A stretch of DNA of 64,000 nucleotides from CAIVVT01 sp963757265 (GCA_963757265.1 CAVWRA010000010.1:62001-126000); one strand, 5' to 3'. Shown: positions 45,366 to 54,011, numbered from the stretch's first letter. Numbers and translations: made by a program. Notes: generated by a model from the sequence alone, not told the origin.

Positions 45366-47881
45366 TTACCACGTCATCGACGTGTGTTGGATCAGGACGG
45401 GCTTCTCATTCTGGCCGGTAGCGTAGAAATAGCCGCTGGCGGCCGCTGAAGGCGAGGTGAAGAGGGTGGAGTAATCGGCCCACTGAGGGGTACATTTGAG
45501 CGGGATCAGGGACACTCCGGCGCCGTGGCCGGATTGGTCCGTCCAATTCACCTGCAGGCGGGTATAGGTATCGGGCTCGGGGCAGCGGGCGCGGATGGCC
45601 ACGCGGTAGGTGACGCCGGGGGTGACGGGAACGAGCTCGTGGGCGTGGTTGCGCTCGGTGACGCGAACCGCGTGCTCGGCGGGCAGGAGGGGGACCGGTC
45701 CTCCGGTGTCCCAATGGGCCAGGCCCTGCTGGAAGTCGGGATTGGCGAGCAGTTCTATCGAATACTCGAATTCCGGGCGCAGGCGGGCCAAGTGCTCAGT
45801 GCCGGAAACCAGGACGTCGGAGGTGTAGCGGCGGAAGAAGCGCTGGTCCGGCGCTCTGGGGTCCTCTATCCCCGACTCGGCGGTGTAACCGACAAACCAA
45901 TGGATGGCATGTTGATGAGTGAAATTGAATATCGCTTCTTCATTGGGGGCGGATGACAGGGTATAGTAACTGTCCCAACTGGCCCAGGCCTTGGAGTACG
46001 GCCGCCCGGTGAAATAGGCGACCGGCGAGATGCCGGTCATAAAGGTCTCGATCGTCGCGCGGGGCTCCAGGGCATTGAGCAGGTTGGCAAATTTGTGTTC
46101 GGGGGCCCAGTCGGTTTCGTACTTCTCGGCGGCCTGCGGATTGAACGGATTCAGCAGGAATTCCTTGTGGTACCAGCCGGCGGAAGTCAGAAAAGACAGA
46201 TTCAGAATCCAGACCAGGACCGTGCAGCCGATGGTGGCCCAGCGAAAGGCGCCGGCGCTCTGGGCTAAAGGCACGGCGAGGGCCACGGCGGAGAGGGCCA
46301 GGACCGGATAAAGATAGCGCAGGATGGGCATGGCGAGCAGCATGACCACGGCGGCGGCGAGTGAGAGCCAGAAAGCCGCGCGGGCATGGCGGGACCAGCG
46401 GCGGTAGGGGACCGCCAGAACGAGCGGGAGCAAAAGCAGGGTCTGGAAGCCGAAGGCGCCGTTTTGGGCCTCACTGTAGCGCGAGGTATAGAACGTCAGA
46501 TCATAGGGGGTCTTCCAGGAGAGCTTCTCCCGAAAGCGCTGATCATTCACCTCCGTGCGCGCATCACTGTACTTCGACGGGAAGATGTGTCCGAGGAACG
46601 GAAAGACGGGATTGCCGGTGCGCGCCCAGGAGTTCAAGTAAGGCGGCAGACCGAAAGCCAGGAACAGGGCCAGGACGGCCAGGGCGCGGCGGGGCATGGC
46701 GCGGGCCGCCAGTACGGCGATGGGCAAGGCGAGGGCGAAGGAGCCGAGCTTGGCGGAGAGGGCGGCGCCGGCGAGCAATCCCGCGATGAGCAGGTAGCCG
46801 GGGGGGGAGGGTTCGGACGCGACGGCGGGTCGGGGAAGCTCGAGGAGGAATCCCGGGCGCCCCACGTGAGCGCGGCGAAGGCGGCCAGCAGGAATCCGAC
46901 CTGTACGTTTTCGATGAACAGCGATGCCGTCACAAGTTGAACCAGCGGCGAGGAGACGAAGATGCCGGCCGACAGCCAGGCGACCCAGGAGGGCGCCCAG
47001 CTCTGGATGAGCCGGACGATGAGCACGACGATGAGCCCGAGCAGGGCGAAATCGAGCAGGCGGGCCGCCAGGGATCCACCGAAGAGGTAGGCCATGGCGA
47101 AGGAGAAATCTCCCCCCATGGGCATCAGGGACCAGCGGAAGACGGAGGGGTCATAGGGGAAAACGTGATCAACCGCCAACCGCGTACATACGGTGAGGTG
47201 CCCGGCCAGAGAGTCGGAGCTGGCCTCGGGCTTGGGAATGAGTACCAGGTGGGCGAGGAGACCGATGCCCAGGATGGGGAGTGGCAGGGCGTGCCAGCGG
47301 GAAGGGAGATCGACGGGCGCGAAGGAGCGCGCAGCGAGACGCAGCAGGCGTCCCACGAAGCCACGGTTCAGGATCAGAGGCAAGGCGACAAGCGCGGTCC
47401 ACACCGGCAGATAGTGAATGCGCAGCGGGGCCGTGAGAGCGAAAAATGTGACGTAGATGGCCAGGCCGGTGAAAATGAGGATCGCGAGGAGGCCTGAATC
47501 CAGAGGAGGTTGATCGGGCTCGCGCCGCCGCAATCGGCCGGACAGGAGCGCGGCCACGATATCGCCGAGGGCGGCACAACCGGCCAGCACAAAGGCGACC
47601 GAGGCGACGGGCGCGGGTCCCACCAAGGCCAGGGCGCCAAACAGGGTGACGGCGACCAGATGGGACCGCGCGTAGCGTGGGGCCAGCCATAGGGAAAGTC
47701 CGCCCAGCACCGCGCACACTGCTAAGAAATAAACGAATCTCTGTGCGCCGATGGGTTCCCAAACCGGGGGGTGCTGATGCCACAAGGGGGCGAAGAGCAG
47801 ACCATAGAGCGTCGCGCCGAGAGCCAGCGCCAGTACGATCCAGGGTCTGAATACGGAAAATCGCGACATAGAGACAAGCAT
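45366..47881 (-). pseudogene. GT39/ArnT-like integral membrane glycosyltransferase, frameshifted
   Basis: The upstream frame (start 47881) encodes about ten hydrophobic helices, from RPWIVLALALGATLYGLLF to ASLFIENVQVGFLLAAFAALTWG, with the catalytic-loop type segment HLTVCTRLAVDHVFPYDPSV. The downstream frame (open from 46865) continues with LLIAGLLAGAALSAKLGSFA and further helices, then a soluble beta-rich C-terminus ending IQHTSMTW. The switch fits a run of eight G (46800-46807, C on the coding strand). Joined, the protein is ~838 residues. It may be a true mutation, a contingency tract or a sequencing error. Confidence 0.75.
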
Positions 47882-47965
47882 AGCGTGTCGAAAATCAGGC
47901 CATTGAGGAACTGTTTTAGGCGAAGTTGGCCCGCGCGGGACAGGCGGCGGCAGCGGGGGCAGGAA

Positions 47966-49096
47966 TCAACTGAAGCGCGGACCGACGCCGAACAGGCGCC
48001 CCAGGGCGCACCAGCGCGAGCGCGAGGCCATGGCCACCTGCTGATGCAGGACGGTGTATGTCTCAAGCAACTGGGAATAGTTGCTCTTGAGTGCATCGTG
48101 CTCCTGCCGCAACGCCCATTGCCGTTCGATTTCTTCCTGCAGTTGCGCCTGGAGTTCCCGCAAAGCGTAGTGGTCCCGCCAGAGCCCGGCCAGGGACTGC
48201 TGTGCAGCCGCCAACTGGGCGTCCAATTCCTGGATCCTGCGCCGATCCGCATCACTCTCTGACGCCTCCTCGCCCGGGCCGGCATGGGAACGCGGGTAGT
48301 CGGGCCAGATGCGAAAGACGAAATGCGGGGAGATCTGTTCGCAGTTGAGTCCGTCGCGGCGGATGATGAGATCTTCCACGGCCTCAGTGGCGCCCAGGCA
48401 ACTGGGGGCCAGCGCGTCGTCAAACACGATGTAGCCGCCTTCCGCCATGCGGGGCTTCACGGCGTTATAGGAGTAGGCGACGGCTCTCGCGATATCGCAG
48501 TCGATATGCGCCAGCAGGACGCGGCCCGCTCGGTCGAGCACGGCGGGCGTGGTCTCCTCGAAGTGGCCCGGGACAAAAGTCAGCCAGGGGTCCAGTCCGC
48601 ATTGGGAGACGTAGCCGCGCAGGTCGGCCAGTGAGGTGTCCTGGAAATCGCCCTCGTGGTGGGCGTCGATCGCTGCGTCGGTGCTGGGCATTCCGGCGAA
48701 GGTGTCCAGGCCGTACACTTTGATCTCGAGGCCCAGGCGCCGGCACAGCGCGGCCATGAAGATGGCGCTGCCCCCGCGGTAGGAGCCGAATTCGACAATT
48801 GCGCCCGAGCCGAGGCGTGGCAGATAGTAGCGCACGAGCAAATAGAGGTTCATCCGGCAGGCCTGCGCCTGGATGGTGCGGCCCTCGGCCAGGGTCAAGC
48901 ATTCCTGATAGAGCGGATCGGCGAGGATGGCCGGGGTGAGGCCGCCATATTCCAAGCCCCAGCCGCGGACATAGCCATCGCGCGGAGAGCGGCCCTTGCG
49001 GAGACCGTCGCCACCGGGGAAGAAGGAAGGGTACTGGCCAGTCTCCAGGTAGCTCAGGAGAACATGCTGGGTTTGGGCTGCGGCGTCGTTGGACAT
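47966..49096 (-). CDS. TylF/MycF-like macrocin-O-methyltransferase family protein with C-terminal coiled coil
   Basis: 376 residues from ATG 49096; the frame to 49207 adds an unlikely leader. The TylF-like core has IVEFGSYRGGSAIFMAALCRR (SAM motif), KVYGLDTFAGMPSTD, LLAHIDCDIARAVAYSYNAV with metal-ligand Asp residues, and GGYIVFDDALAPSCLGA. Residues ~270-350 are a Glu/Gln/Leu-rich coiled coil (RRIQELDAQLAAAQQSLAGL onward). Family members O-methylate sugars with Mg2+. The paralogue at 50054 lacks the coiled coil. It may act on a glycan chain end, with the coiled coil as an oligomerisation or length-sensing arm (inference). Confidence 0.85.
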   Translation of the reverse strand: MSNDAAAQTQHVLLSYLETGQYPSFFPGGDGLRKGRSPRDGYVRGWGLEYGGLTPAILADPLYQECLTLAEGRTIQAQACRMNLYLLVRYYLPRLGSGAIVEFGSYRGGSAIFMAALCRRLGLEIKVYGLDTFAGMPSTDAAIDAHHEGDFQDTSLADLRGYVSQCGLDPWLTFVPGHFEETTPAVLDRAGRVLLAHIDCDIARAVAYSYNAVKPRMAEGGYIVFDDALAPSCLGATEAVEDLIIRRDGLNCEQISPHFVFRIWPDYPRSHAGPGEEASESDADRRRIQELDAQLAAAQQSLAGLWRDHYALRELQAQLQEEIERQWALRQEHDALKSNYSQLLETYTVLHQQVAMASRSRWCALGRLFGVGPRFS

Positions 49097-49190
49097 GGAT
49101 AGGAATGAACCAAGTCTAGCGCGAGCCATACAGGCGAAGGATTTCGGGACGGCGGCCTGAACGGGCAGATGTTGCCCAGGATTGTGCCTG

Positions 49191-49934
49191 TTATCCCTTC
49201 GAGGCAATCACATACTGGGCCCACTTCGTCCGGGACCAGAGGGTGGACTGCAGGGCGAAAATCAGTTCGCGAATGAAGGCGTCGCAACCGTGTTTGAAAT
49301 GCGCCAGCACCTCCTGCTCAAGGAAGGGATTCGAGATGGCGCCGATGTGATCAATGATCAGGTTTTGCCGGGTCATACCCTCGACGACCATTTCCCGCGG
49401 GGGAAGGTCCTTATGCGTCAGATCGTCGAAGAAATTTGAGACATCGATGGGTATTCCAGCGGCCCGGAAAGCGCGGCGCGAAGGCAGGAGCTTTGAATTC
49501 TCACTCGGCCATTCAAAGTACACCCGCCCGCCACTGCGCAGGCGAGCGGCCGCCCAGGCGATGAGTTCCAGGGGATCGGGAATGTGCTCGATGAAGTGGC
49601 AGGCTACGATGGCGTCAAACTGCTCGCCGTCGAATGACGGCTTGTGCGCAGGCCACTCTCCGATCTCGTAACTGTCATAGCGATCAAAAGACGCACCCAT
49701 ATCCATTGCGTAGGCATAAAACCGCAGATCAGGCCGGGCGGGTTTAAGCCATTCGCGAAAAATCTGGAGAGAGCCATCCCCGGCGCCCATATCGAGTAGC
49801 AAGGCGCGCCGGGGCAGAGATTTCACAAACATGACGCGGGGATGGGTGGCGTGGATCAGCTCGATGGTCTGCTCCCAGCTCATCCACGGATCTTCCCCGG
49901 ATCGAAACCAATCCAGCAATTCGGCCTCGGTCAT
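49191..49934 (-). CDS. Class I SAM-dependent methyltransferase
   Basis: 247 residues. The SAM fold shows RALLLDMGAGDGSLQIFREWL (motif I), LRFYAYAMDMG, and the 'FDAIVACHFIEHIPDPLELIAWAAARLRSGG' type block of Methyltransf_11 enzymes. The C-terminus (LEQEVLAHFKHGCDAFIRELIFA) is helical and not recognised. It lies between two TylF-like genes, all on the minus strand with 95-119 bp gaps, forming a three-gene methylation group at the end of the glycan region. Its target is unknown; a sugar residue is likely from context. Confidence 0.82.
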   Translation of the reverse strand: MTEAELLDWFRSGEDPWMSWEQTIELIHATHPRVMFVKSLPRRALLLDMGAGDGSLQIFREWLKPARPDLRFYAYAMDMGASFDRYDSYEIGEWPAHKPSFDGEQFDAIVACHFIEHIPDPLELIAWAAARLRSGGRVYFEWPSENSKLLPSRRAFRAAGIPIDVSNFFDDLTHKDLPPREMVVEGMTRQNLIIDHIGAISNPFLEQEVLAHFKHGCDAFIRELIFALQSTLWSRTKWAQYVIASKG

Positions 49935-50053
49935 CCTGCCCCCATTCCACAGGACTGCATCCCATCCACCCTATTCTAGGGCCTGATCGCGCTACGCGGA
50001 CTTCTGGCGACGCGCGCCAGGGCGAACCTCCCGCAGAGTTCAGGGAGGGCGTT

Positions 50054-50851
50054 TCAGAGGCGGGCGGCCGCGGGCCAGACGCGGAAGACGAAGTGCGGCC
50101 AGATCTGCTCGCAGTGTAGGCCGTCGCGCCGGATCACCAGCTCCTCAACCGCTTCGGTCGCACCCAGGCAGCCCGAGGTATGGGCGTCGTCGAAAACGAC
50201 GTAACCGCCGGGGGCCATGCGGGGCTTCACGATGTCCCAGGCGTAGGCGACGGCGGCGTAGACATCGCAATCGATGTGCGCCAGCAGCACCGGCGGGACG
50301 GATTCAAGCACTCGCGGAGCGGTGTCGGGGAAGACCCCCTGGATGAACTCGAGGCGCTGCGCCAGGCCGCATGCGGCGACGTGAGAACGCAATTCGGCGA
50401 GGTCCACATCAGAGAAGTTGCCGGCGAAGTGGGCGTCGATCGAGTTGTCGGTCGGAGGCATGCCGGTAAAGGTGTCGAGTCCAAACACGCGCGCGTCCAG
50501 GTTCAGCCGGGCGCACACGGCCGCCAGGAAGATGGCGCTGCCGCCGCGGTAGGAGCCGAATTCGACGATGGATCCCGGACCGGATTGGGGCGCGAGCTGG
50601 GGCAGAAAGTACTTGAGCAGCAGGAAGAGATTCATCCGGCAATCGCTGGCCTGGATGGTGCGGCCCATGGCCAGGGACAAGGCGGCGACGTAGATCGGAT
50701 CGGCGCGGACCACATCCCGCAGAGCGCCATATTCGAGTCCCCAGGCGCGGGCGTAACCATCGCGCGGCGAACGGCCCTTGCGCCAGCCAGGGCCAGGGAA
50801 AAAAACGGGGTAGTCGCCGCTCTCGAAGTAGTTGGGCATGAGCGTTTGCAC
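50054..50851 (-). CDS. TylF/MycF-like macrocin-O-methyltransferase family protein
   Basis: 265 residues starting with GTG 50851 (ATG 50839 is possible). It is a paralogue of the protein encoded at 47966-49096: both share SGDYPVFFPG/TGQYPSFFPG, RKGRSPRDGY, SIVEFGSYRGGSAIFLAAV, RVFGLDTFTGMPPTD, LLAHIDCDVYAAVAYAWDIV and GGYVVFDDAHTSGCLGATEA. The acidic residues of DTF, DCD and FDDA fit the Mg2+ site of TylF/MycF sugar O-methyltransferases. It has no C-terminal coiled coil. Inverted-repeat copy 3 lies 57 bp upstream of the start. Confidence 0.87.
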   Translation of the reverse strand: MQTLMPNYFESGDYPVFFPGPGWRKGRSPRDGYARAWGLEYGALRDVVRADPIYVAALSLAMGRTIQASDCRMNLFLLLKYFLPQLAPQSGPGSIVEFGSYRGGSAIFLAAVCARLNLDARVFGLDTFTGMPPTDNSIDAHFAGNFSDVDLAELRSHVAACGLAQRLEFIQGVFPDTAPRVLESVPPVLLAHIDCDVYAAVAYAWDIVKPRMAPGGYVVFDDAHTSGCLGATEAVEELVIRRDGLHCEQIWPHFVFRVWPAAARL

Positions 50852-50907
50852 TCAGGATATCGAGTTTGGATTTGGGATCGGGTGCGGCTAGGGCGCGGGG
50901 AGCGCAG

Positions 50908-51104
50908 CTAGCCCGGATGTTTCACCAACAATCGGCTGCGGCGCGCGATAGGGCCGTATCTACTTCGTTGCGCTGGGCCCAGGGGGCACCCCCCGTCCTC
51001 GACGTAGCGGCCAAGTACGCCTGCGGGCGGCTCCCTTCGCGCGCCTTGTAGCTGCAGCCCTCTCATCGCGCCTCGCTGCGATCATGGTGCAACATCCGGG
51101 CTAG
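50908..51104. mobile_element. MITE-like inverted-repeat element, copy 3
   Basis: 197 bp bounded by CTAG. The left end is CTAGCCCGGATGTTTCACCA and the right end CAACATCCGGGCTAG, so the terminal repeats are intact. The interior matches copies 1 and 2 (GCGCGATAGGGCC, GCTGGGCCCAGGGGG, CCGTCCTCGACGTAG). Orientation is the same as in the other two copies. Confidence 0.82.
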
Positions 51105-51307
51105 GGGAAGCGCGTGTCTCTGCGCTTGGACTTGGGGCGCGGCGCGGGTTTGCGATTCTCGTGCCAGCGGGCAATCGCATCCAACCCGCGCTCGACCCAC
51201 CTGGTGGGGGCCGTGGCGATGATCGACAGCACCAGACCGGCCACGAAGATGAGGATGAAAACGGGCGCGGGCACGGGGCCCAAAAAATCCTGTACCGCTT
51301 GCCACAT
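51101..51307 (-). CDS. Small single-helix membrane protein, unknown
   Basis: 68 residues from ATG 51307. One hydrophobic helix (PAPVFILIFVAGLVLSIIAT) is followed by TRWVERGLDAIARWHENR and a basic tail rich in Lys/Arg/Pro (APRPKSKRRDTRFP). The stop codon TAG is supplied by the CTAG at the right end of inverted-repeat copy 3, so the element may have set the C-terminus. Family unknown. A longer in-frame start at 51445 is less likely because the hydrophobic segment would then be far internal. Confidence 0.5.
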   Translation of the reverse strand: MWQAVQDFLGPVPAPVFILIFVAGLVLSIIATAPTRWVERGLDAIARWHENRKPAPRPKSKRRDTRFP

Positions 51308-51464
51308 CGGTTGAGTTCGCCAGGCGTAGGATTGGGTGCGCCTCGGGCGGGGAGCGAGTCTCTGTTCCGCGCGGGCCTGAATACAGCTTCGCCGATCCGC
51401 ATGATAAATGCCATTGCCGGCTGGCGAGGGCAGCGGAATTCGCATGTTACGATGACGTTGGTAA

Positions 51465-51504
51465 GCCGGCGTAGCTCAGTTGGTAGAGCGCCTGACTTGT
51501 AATC
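51465..51504 (+). tRNA. Truncated tRNA-Thr(TGT), 5' half only
   Basis: GCCGGCGTAGCTCAGTTGG opens a canonical tRNA: acceptor stem, D-arm with TGGTAGAGC, then anticodon arm CCTGA-CTTGTAA with anticodon TGT (Thr). The match ends right after TAATC; the 3' side of the anticodon stem, the T-arm and the acceptor 3' strand are missing, and unrelated sequence (CTAAACGG) follows. No 3' half was found by eye in the window. It looks like a disrupted attachment site of an integrated element. Confidence 0.75.
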
Positions 51505-51690
51505 CTAAACGGAGCTTTCCGTAACTCATTGAAAAGCGGAGTAACTATTTGATTCGGCGCGACTTGTTATGTTCGCTGACTCCTCCAGATTACGCCCACT
51601 TACGTTCGTTTTTCAGTCGGGGTGGGCACAAAAATGGGCACAAAAAACGCACACGAAAATCGTGCGCTATCAGATTCTCCCGCGCGCTGA

Positions 51691-51801
51691 ATGATAGCCG
51701 TCCGGATGCGGGCGCAAGGGCTCAGTCTAGTGCAGATTGCGATAACGCTGGGTGGGTATCACCATACGACGGTCTTGTACTGGCTCAAGGGGGCCACATG
51801 A
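51691..51801 (+). pseudogene. DnaA domain IV-like HTH peptide (remnant)
   Basis: A short frame of 36 residues reads MRAQGLSLVQIAITLGGYHH then TTVLYWLKGAT. The pattern L-x-x-I-A-x-x-L-G-G-x-H-H-T-T-V resembles the DNA-binding helix-turn-helix of DnaA domain IV or phage proteins derived from it. It is preceded by a stop and is far shorter than any DnaA, so it is a remnant or a tiny phage-type regulator. Its TGA overlaps the ATG at 51798. Confidence 0.4.
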
Positions 51802-52158
51802 CGTCCACGGTTAGAAGAAAACTGGCCAGCGTTGGCGCCCTGGCTGGCCAAGGCGGCGTCGAAACGCCCGAAGTGGTACGTCGGAGCCATCCGGCGCCTG
51901 GCGAACAAACTGCTCCGGGCTGGGCAGCGCTCACACATCGAGGCCGATGACCTCTATGCGGTTGGCTGCCTCTCTCTGGTCTCTGATCTTGGCAGGAATG
52001 CCGACACGTCGATGTGGGCTCTCCTGCGGAGTGCTAAGCGGGAGATGGTGCTCCACGTCAACTTGGAGCAAGCGCATTGGATGAACCGTGCCCCCTGGGA
52101 GGAGGCGCAACGCAAAGAGGATTCAGAGGACGACTACACCGAGGAGTCACATCCATGA
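51798..52158 (+). pseudogene. Sigma-70 region 2-like protein, probably frameshifted
   Basis: From ATG 51798 the frame gives a short Arg-rich start, then coding similarity moves to the frame open from 51832 (TTG): KWYVGAIRRLANKLLRAG, IEADDLYAVGCLSLVSDL and ALLRSAKREMVLHVNLEQA. The DDLYAVGCLSLV segment resembles region 2 of small sigma factors or phage transcription proteins. A base change near 51820-51840 would restore one ~119-residue frame. Its TGA overlaps the next ATG (ATGA), showing former translational coupling in the island. Confidence 0.4.
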
Positions 52159-52465
52159 GCAGTGTCAATCGCGAAGAGGTGCGGATGATTGATCGCATCG
52201 ACGCCAGCCCTAAGGCGACCGGACTGCCCGAGTATTTGCAGGCCGCGGCTATGAATGCCCTCGAAACGCGCACGGTGAAAGAGGCGGCGCATTATTACGG
52301 GTAAGTGAACGCAGTCTTCGCAGGGCTCTCCGCGAACAGGTCATCGAAGGGATTCGGGTCGGACGGGACTGGACGGTCTATTTCAGGGATGGTAAGCCGA
52401 TTCCACTGTGGCACACCCAGGACCGAAGCAGCGCGCCGGTGATGGGCATCTATGGTCAGAGTTAG
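52155..52465 (+). pseudogene. Small HTH-type island protein with -1 frameshift
   Basis: The first frame (from ATG 52155) reads ARTVKEAAHYYG-like ETRTVKEAAHYYG and meets TAA at 52302. From 52301 the -1 frame continues as VSERSLRRALREQVIEG, then VGRDWTVYFRDGKPIPLW to TAG at 52463. The join makes a helix-turn-helix followed by a small beta domain, about 103 residues. Loss of one G from a G run (ACGGGTAAG) would explain it. It is probably a decayed excisionase or AlpA-type protein. Confidence 0.5.
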
Positions 52466-52529
52466 ACCGAATTGGGCAACTGCGTCCCAAAAACACAAAT
52501 GACTTGGCTCTACCTGGATAGAGAGCAGC

Positions 52530-52709
52530 ATGCGCGCTGTAATTTATTTTCGTGGAGCCGGACAAAACAGCACCCCTGATTGTACTACACGGTTGGAAAG
52601 AGAGAGCAGCATGCGCGCGGTGATCTATTTTCGTCGAGCCGATTCAACATCGACACTGCGTATCTACTACCTGGATGTTAGAGCGCAAGGCACGCACGCC
52701 GTGATGTGA
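52530..52709 (+). CDS. Small ORF with internal duplication, unknown
   Basis: 59 residues in which MRAVIYFRGAG is repeated 28 residues later as MRAVIYFRRAD. At DNA level GAGAGCAGCATGCGCGC and TATTTTCGT recur about 84 bp apart. It may be a tandem duplication of a ribosome-binding and start region rather than a functional gene. No family was recognised. Confidence 0.25.
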   Translation: MRAVIYFRGAGQNSTPDCTTRLERESSMRAVIYFRRADSTSTLRIYYLDVRAQGTHAVM

Positions 52710-52801
52710 AATTGAGCGACATGGAAACGAAATCAATCAGGGATCGAGGCAAGTGGGCGAACCCCCAGACCGTAGGTCCGAGCGTGACGTAGGAGACTCT
52801 T

Positions 52802-52984
52802 ATGCAACTTTCTGATGCGGTCTGTGTGCTTCGAGCCGTCCTCGGAGTGACGCAATAGGAATTCGCCCGCCGGCTGGGCGTGGTCCTCTCCAGCGCGCAG
52901 CGTTGGGAGCAGGGCGACGCCGAGACAAAGCGGCACGTCCACGCGCCGCGACAGGGCATATGGGTCATGCCGAATTTATGGTGA
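52802..52984 (+). pseudogene. XRE/Cro-like HTH regulator with in-frame amber codon
   Basis: The frame reads LSDAVCVLRAVLGVTQ, then TAG at 52856, then EFARRLGVVLSSAQRWEQGD and a short tail to TGA at 52982. This is the classic HTH pattern (LGVTQxEFARRLGVxxSxAQRWEQG), in which TAG replaces a codon where Gln (CAG) is usual. It is a single-nonsense pseudogene unless amber suppression occurs. It sits in the tRNA-Thr-associated island. Confidence 0.65.
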
Positions 52985-53047
52985 TGGCCAGTGTTTTGGC
53001 GGCCGTTACTTGGTGGAACACATCCCGATCGCGAAACACAGGTGATC

Positions 53048-53302
53048 ATGAAGAGTACGACGATAACCCGCGGCGACGCGGGCGGCAGAGCTGTGCCCGA
53101 ACGGCGCTATCTCAACGAACAGCAGCTCGCGGCGTATGCGAGCCTTAGCCCGCGCACGCTCCAAAATTGGCGTTTCTTTAACCAGGGGCCTCCCTGGAAG
53201 CGGCTCGGGCGCGCGATTCAATATCCAATCGATCTTTTCGAGCTTTGGGCCGCAACCCAACCGGGCGGCGGCGGAGCGTCCGAGTCACTGGAGGCGGCGT
53301 GA
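53048..53302 (+). CDS. MerR/AlpA-type HTH protein (excisionase-like)
   Basis: 84 residues from ATG 53048, with AGGTG 5-6 nt upstream. RRYLNEQQLAAYASLSPRTLQNWRFFNQ is an HTH_17 winged-helix, followed by GPPWKRLGRAIQYPIDLFELWA, the usual strand-turn of AlpA/excisionase proteins. Such proteins help excision or regulate integrase genes in phages and genomic islands. It appears intact and lies 31 bp before the next island gene. Confidence 0.75.
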   Translation: MKSTTITRGDAGGRAVPERRYLNEQQLAAYASLSPRTLQNWRFFNQGPPWKRLGRAIQYPIDLFELWAATQPGGGGASESLEAA

Positions 53303-53333
53303 CCGCCGCAGCGCTGCCGGCCGGAGGCAGGTC

Positions 53334-53984
53334 ATGAGGCAGCGCGCTATCACACCTGAATACCTGTACCGCAATGAGGACTTCGCGCGGTTGTCGTTCG
53401 AGACGCGCTGGCTGTTCGTCGCCTTGCTGTGTTGCGCCGACCGCGAGGGCCGATTGCGGGATAGTCCGATCCTTATTCTCGCTGACGTTTACCCATTCGA
53501 GCGGGAAACACTCACCGTCGAGCAGGTCGGAGAGATGCTGGTGGAGCATCACCAGCGCGGTTTCATTGTACGCTACGCCATCGACGGCAAGAGCTTCGTT
53601 CAGATCAGTGACTTCCTAAAGCTCGAAAAACCACACCAAAATGAAGCTCGCAGCGTCATCGCGGATCCTGGAATCTGCGGCGCCCGGTTGAAGCCGGGCT
53701 GGAAGACATTTGCGCCAATGGCGCAAGCCACTTCTACCAATTGTGCAAGCCCCTTGCTCCCGCAAACTAGTCTGTACGCCGGTAGCGGTAACGGGAGCTT
53801 TAGCGGTAGCAAAATCGGGAACGGGAGCCGCGCAAGCGATTGCGTATCAGAGGAGCGCGCAGCCGCGCTCCGAAATGAGCCCAGAGGACAGGGCGCTGCT
53901 CGAAGCGAAAGTCAGGCAAGGCGCAGAGAGACGCACATACACGCCCTTAGATGGCAAACACGGGATGCCGCTCTCCATCGCTGA
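53334..53984 (+). CDS. Phage-type replication/organiser-like protein
   Basis: 216 residues from ATG 53334 with GGAGG 6 nt upstream. The N-terminal ~100 residues (PEYLYRNEDFARLSFETRWLF, CCADREGRLRDSPILILADV, VQISDFLKLEKPHQNEA) match the winged-helix start of phage replisome organiser or DnaD-like proteins, where the pattern 'F-x-K-x-x-x-P-H-x-x-E' is common. The C-terminal half is low-complexity and reads better in another frame (PEDRALLEAKVRQGAERRTY near 53880-53990), so the end may be frameshifted. Confidence 0.6.
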   Translation: MRQRAITPEYLYRNEDFARLSFETRWLFVALLCCADREGRLRDSPILILADVYPFERETLTVEQVGEMLVEHHQRGFIVRYAIDGKSFVQISDFLKLEKPHQNEARSVIADPGICGARLKPGWKTFAPMAQATSTNCASPLLPQTSLYAGSGNGSFSGSKIGNGSRASDCVSEERAAALRNEPRGQGAARSESQARRRETHIHALRWQTRDAALHR

Positions 53985-54011
53985 CCAGGTTGCAGCCACG
54001 AGGATGGGCCA

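Noticed and set aside
51161..51502. Plus-strand frame ending in RSSVGRAPDL
   Set aside because: Its C-terminus is translated from the tRNA-Thr 5' half, a common artefact; the rest is antisense to the small membrane protein.
51465..51800. Group I intron interrupting tRNA-Thr
   Set aside because: No 3' exon (T-arm and acceptor strand) was found by eye within the following sequence, and the break is after TAATC rather than directly after the anticodon.
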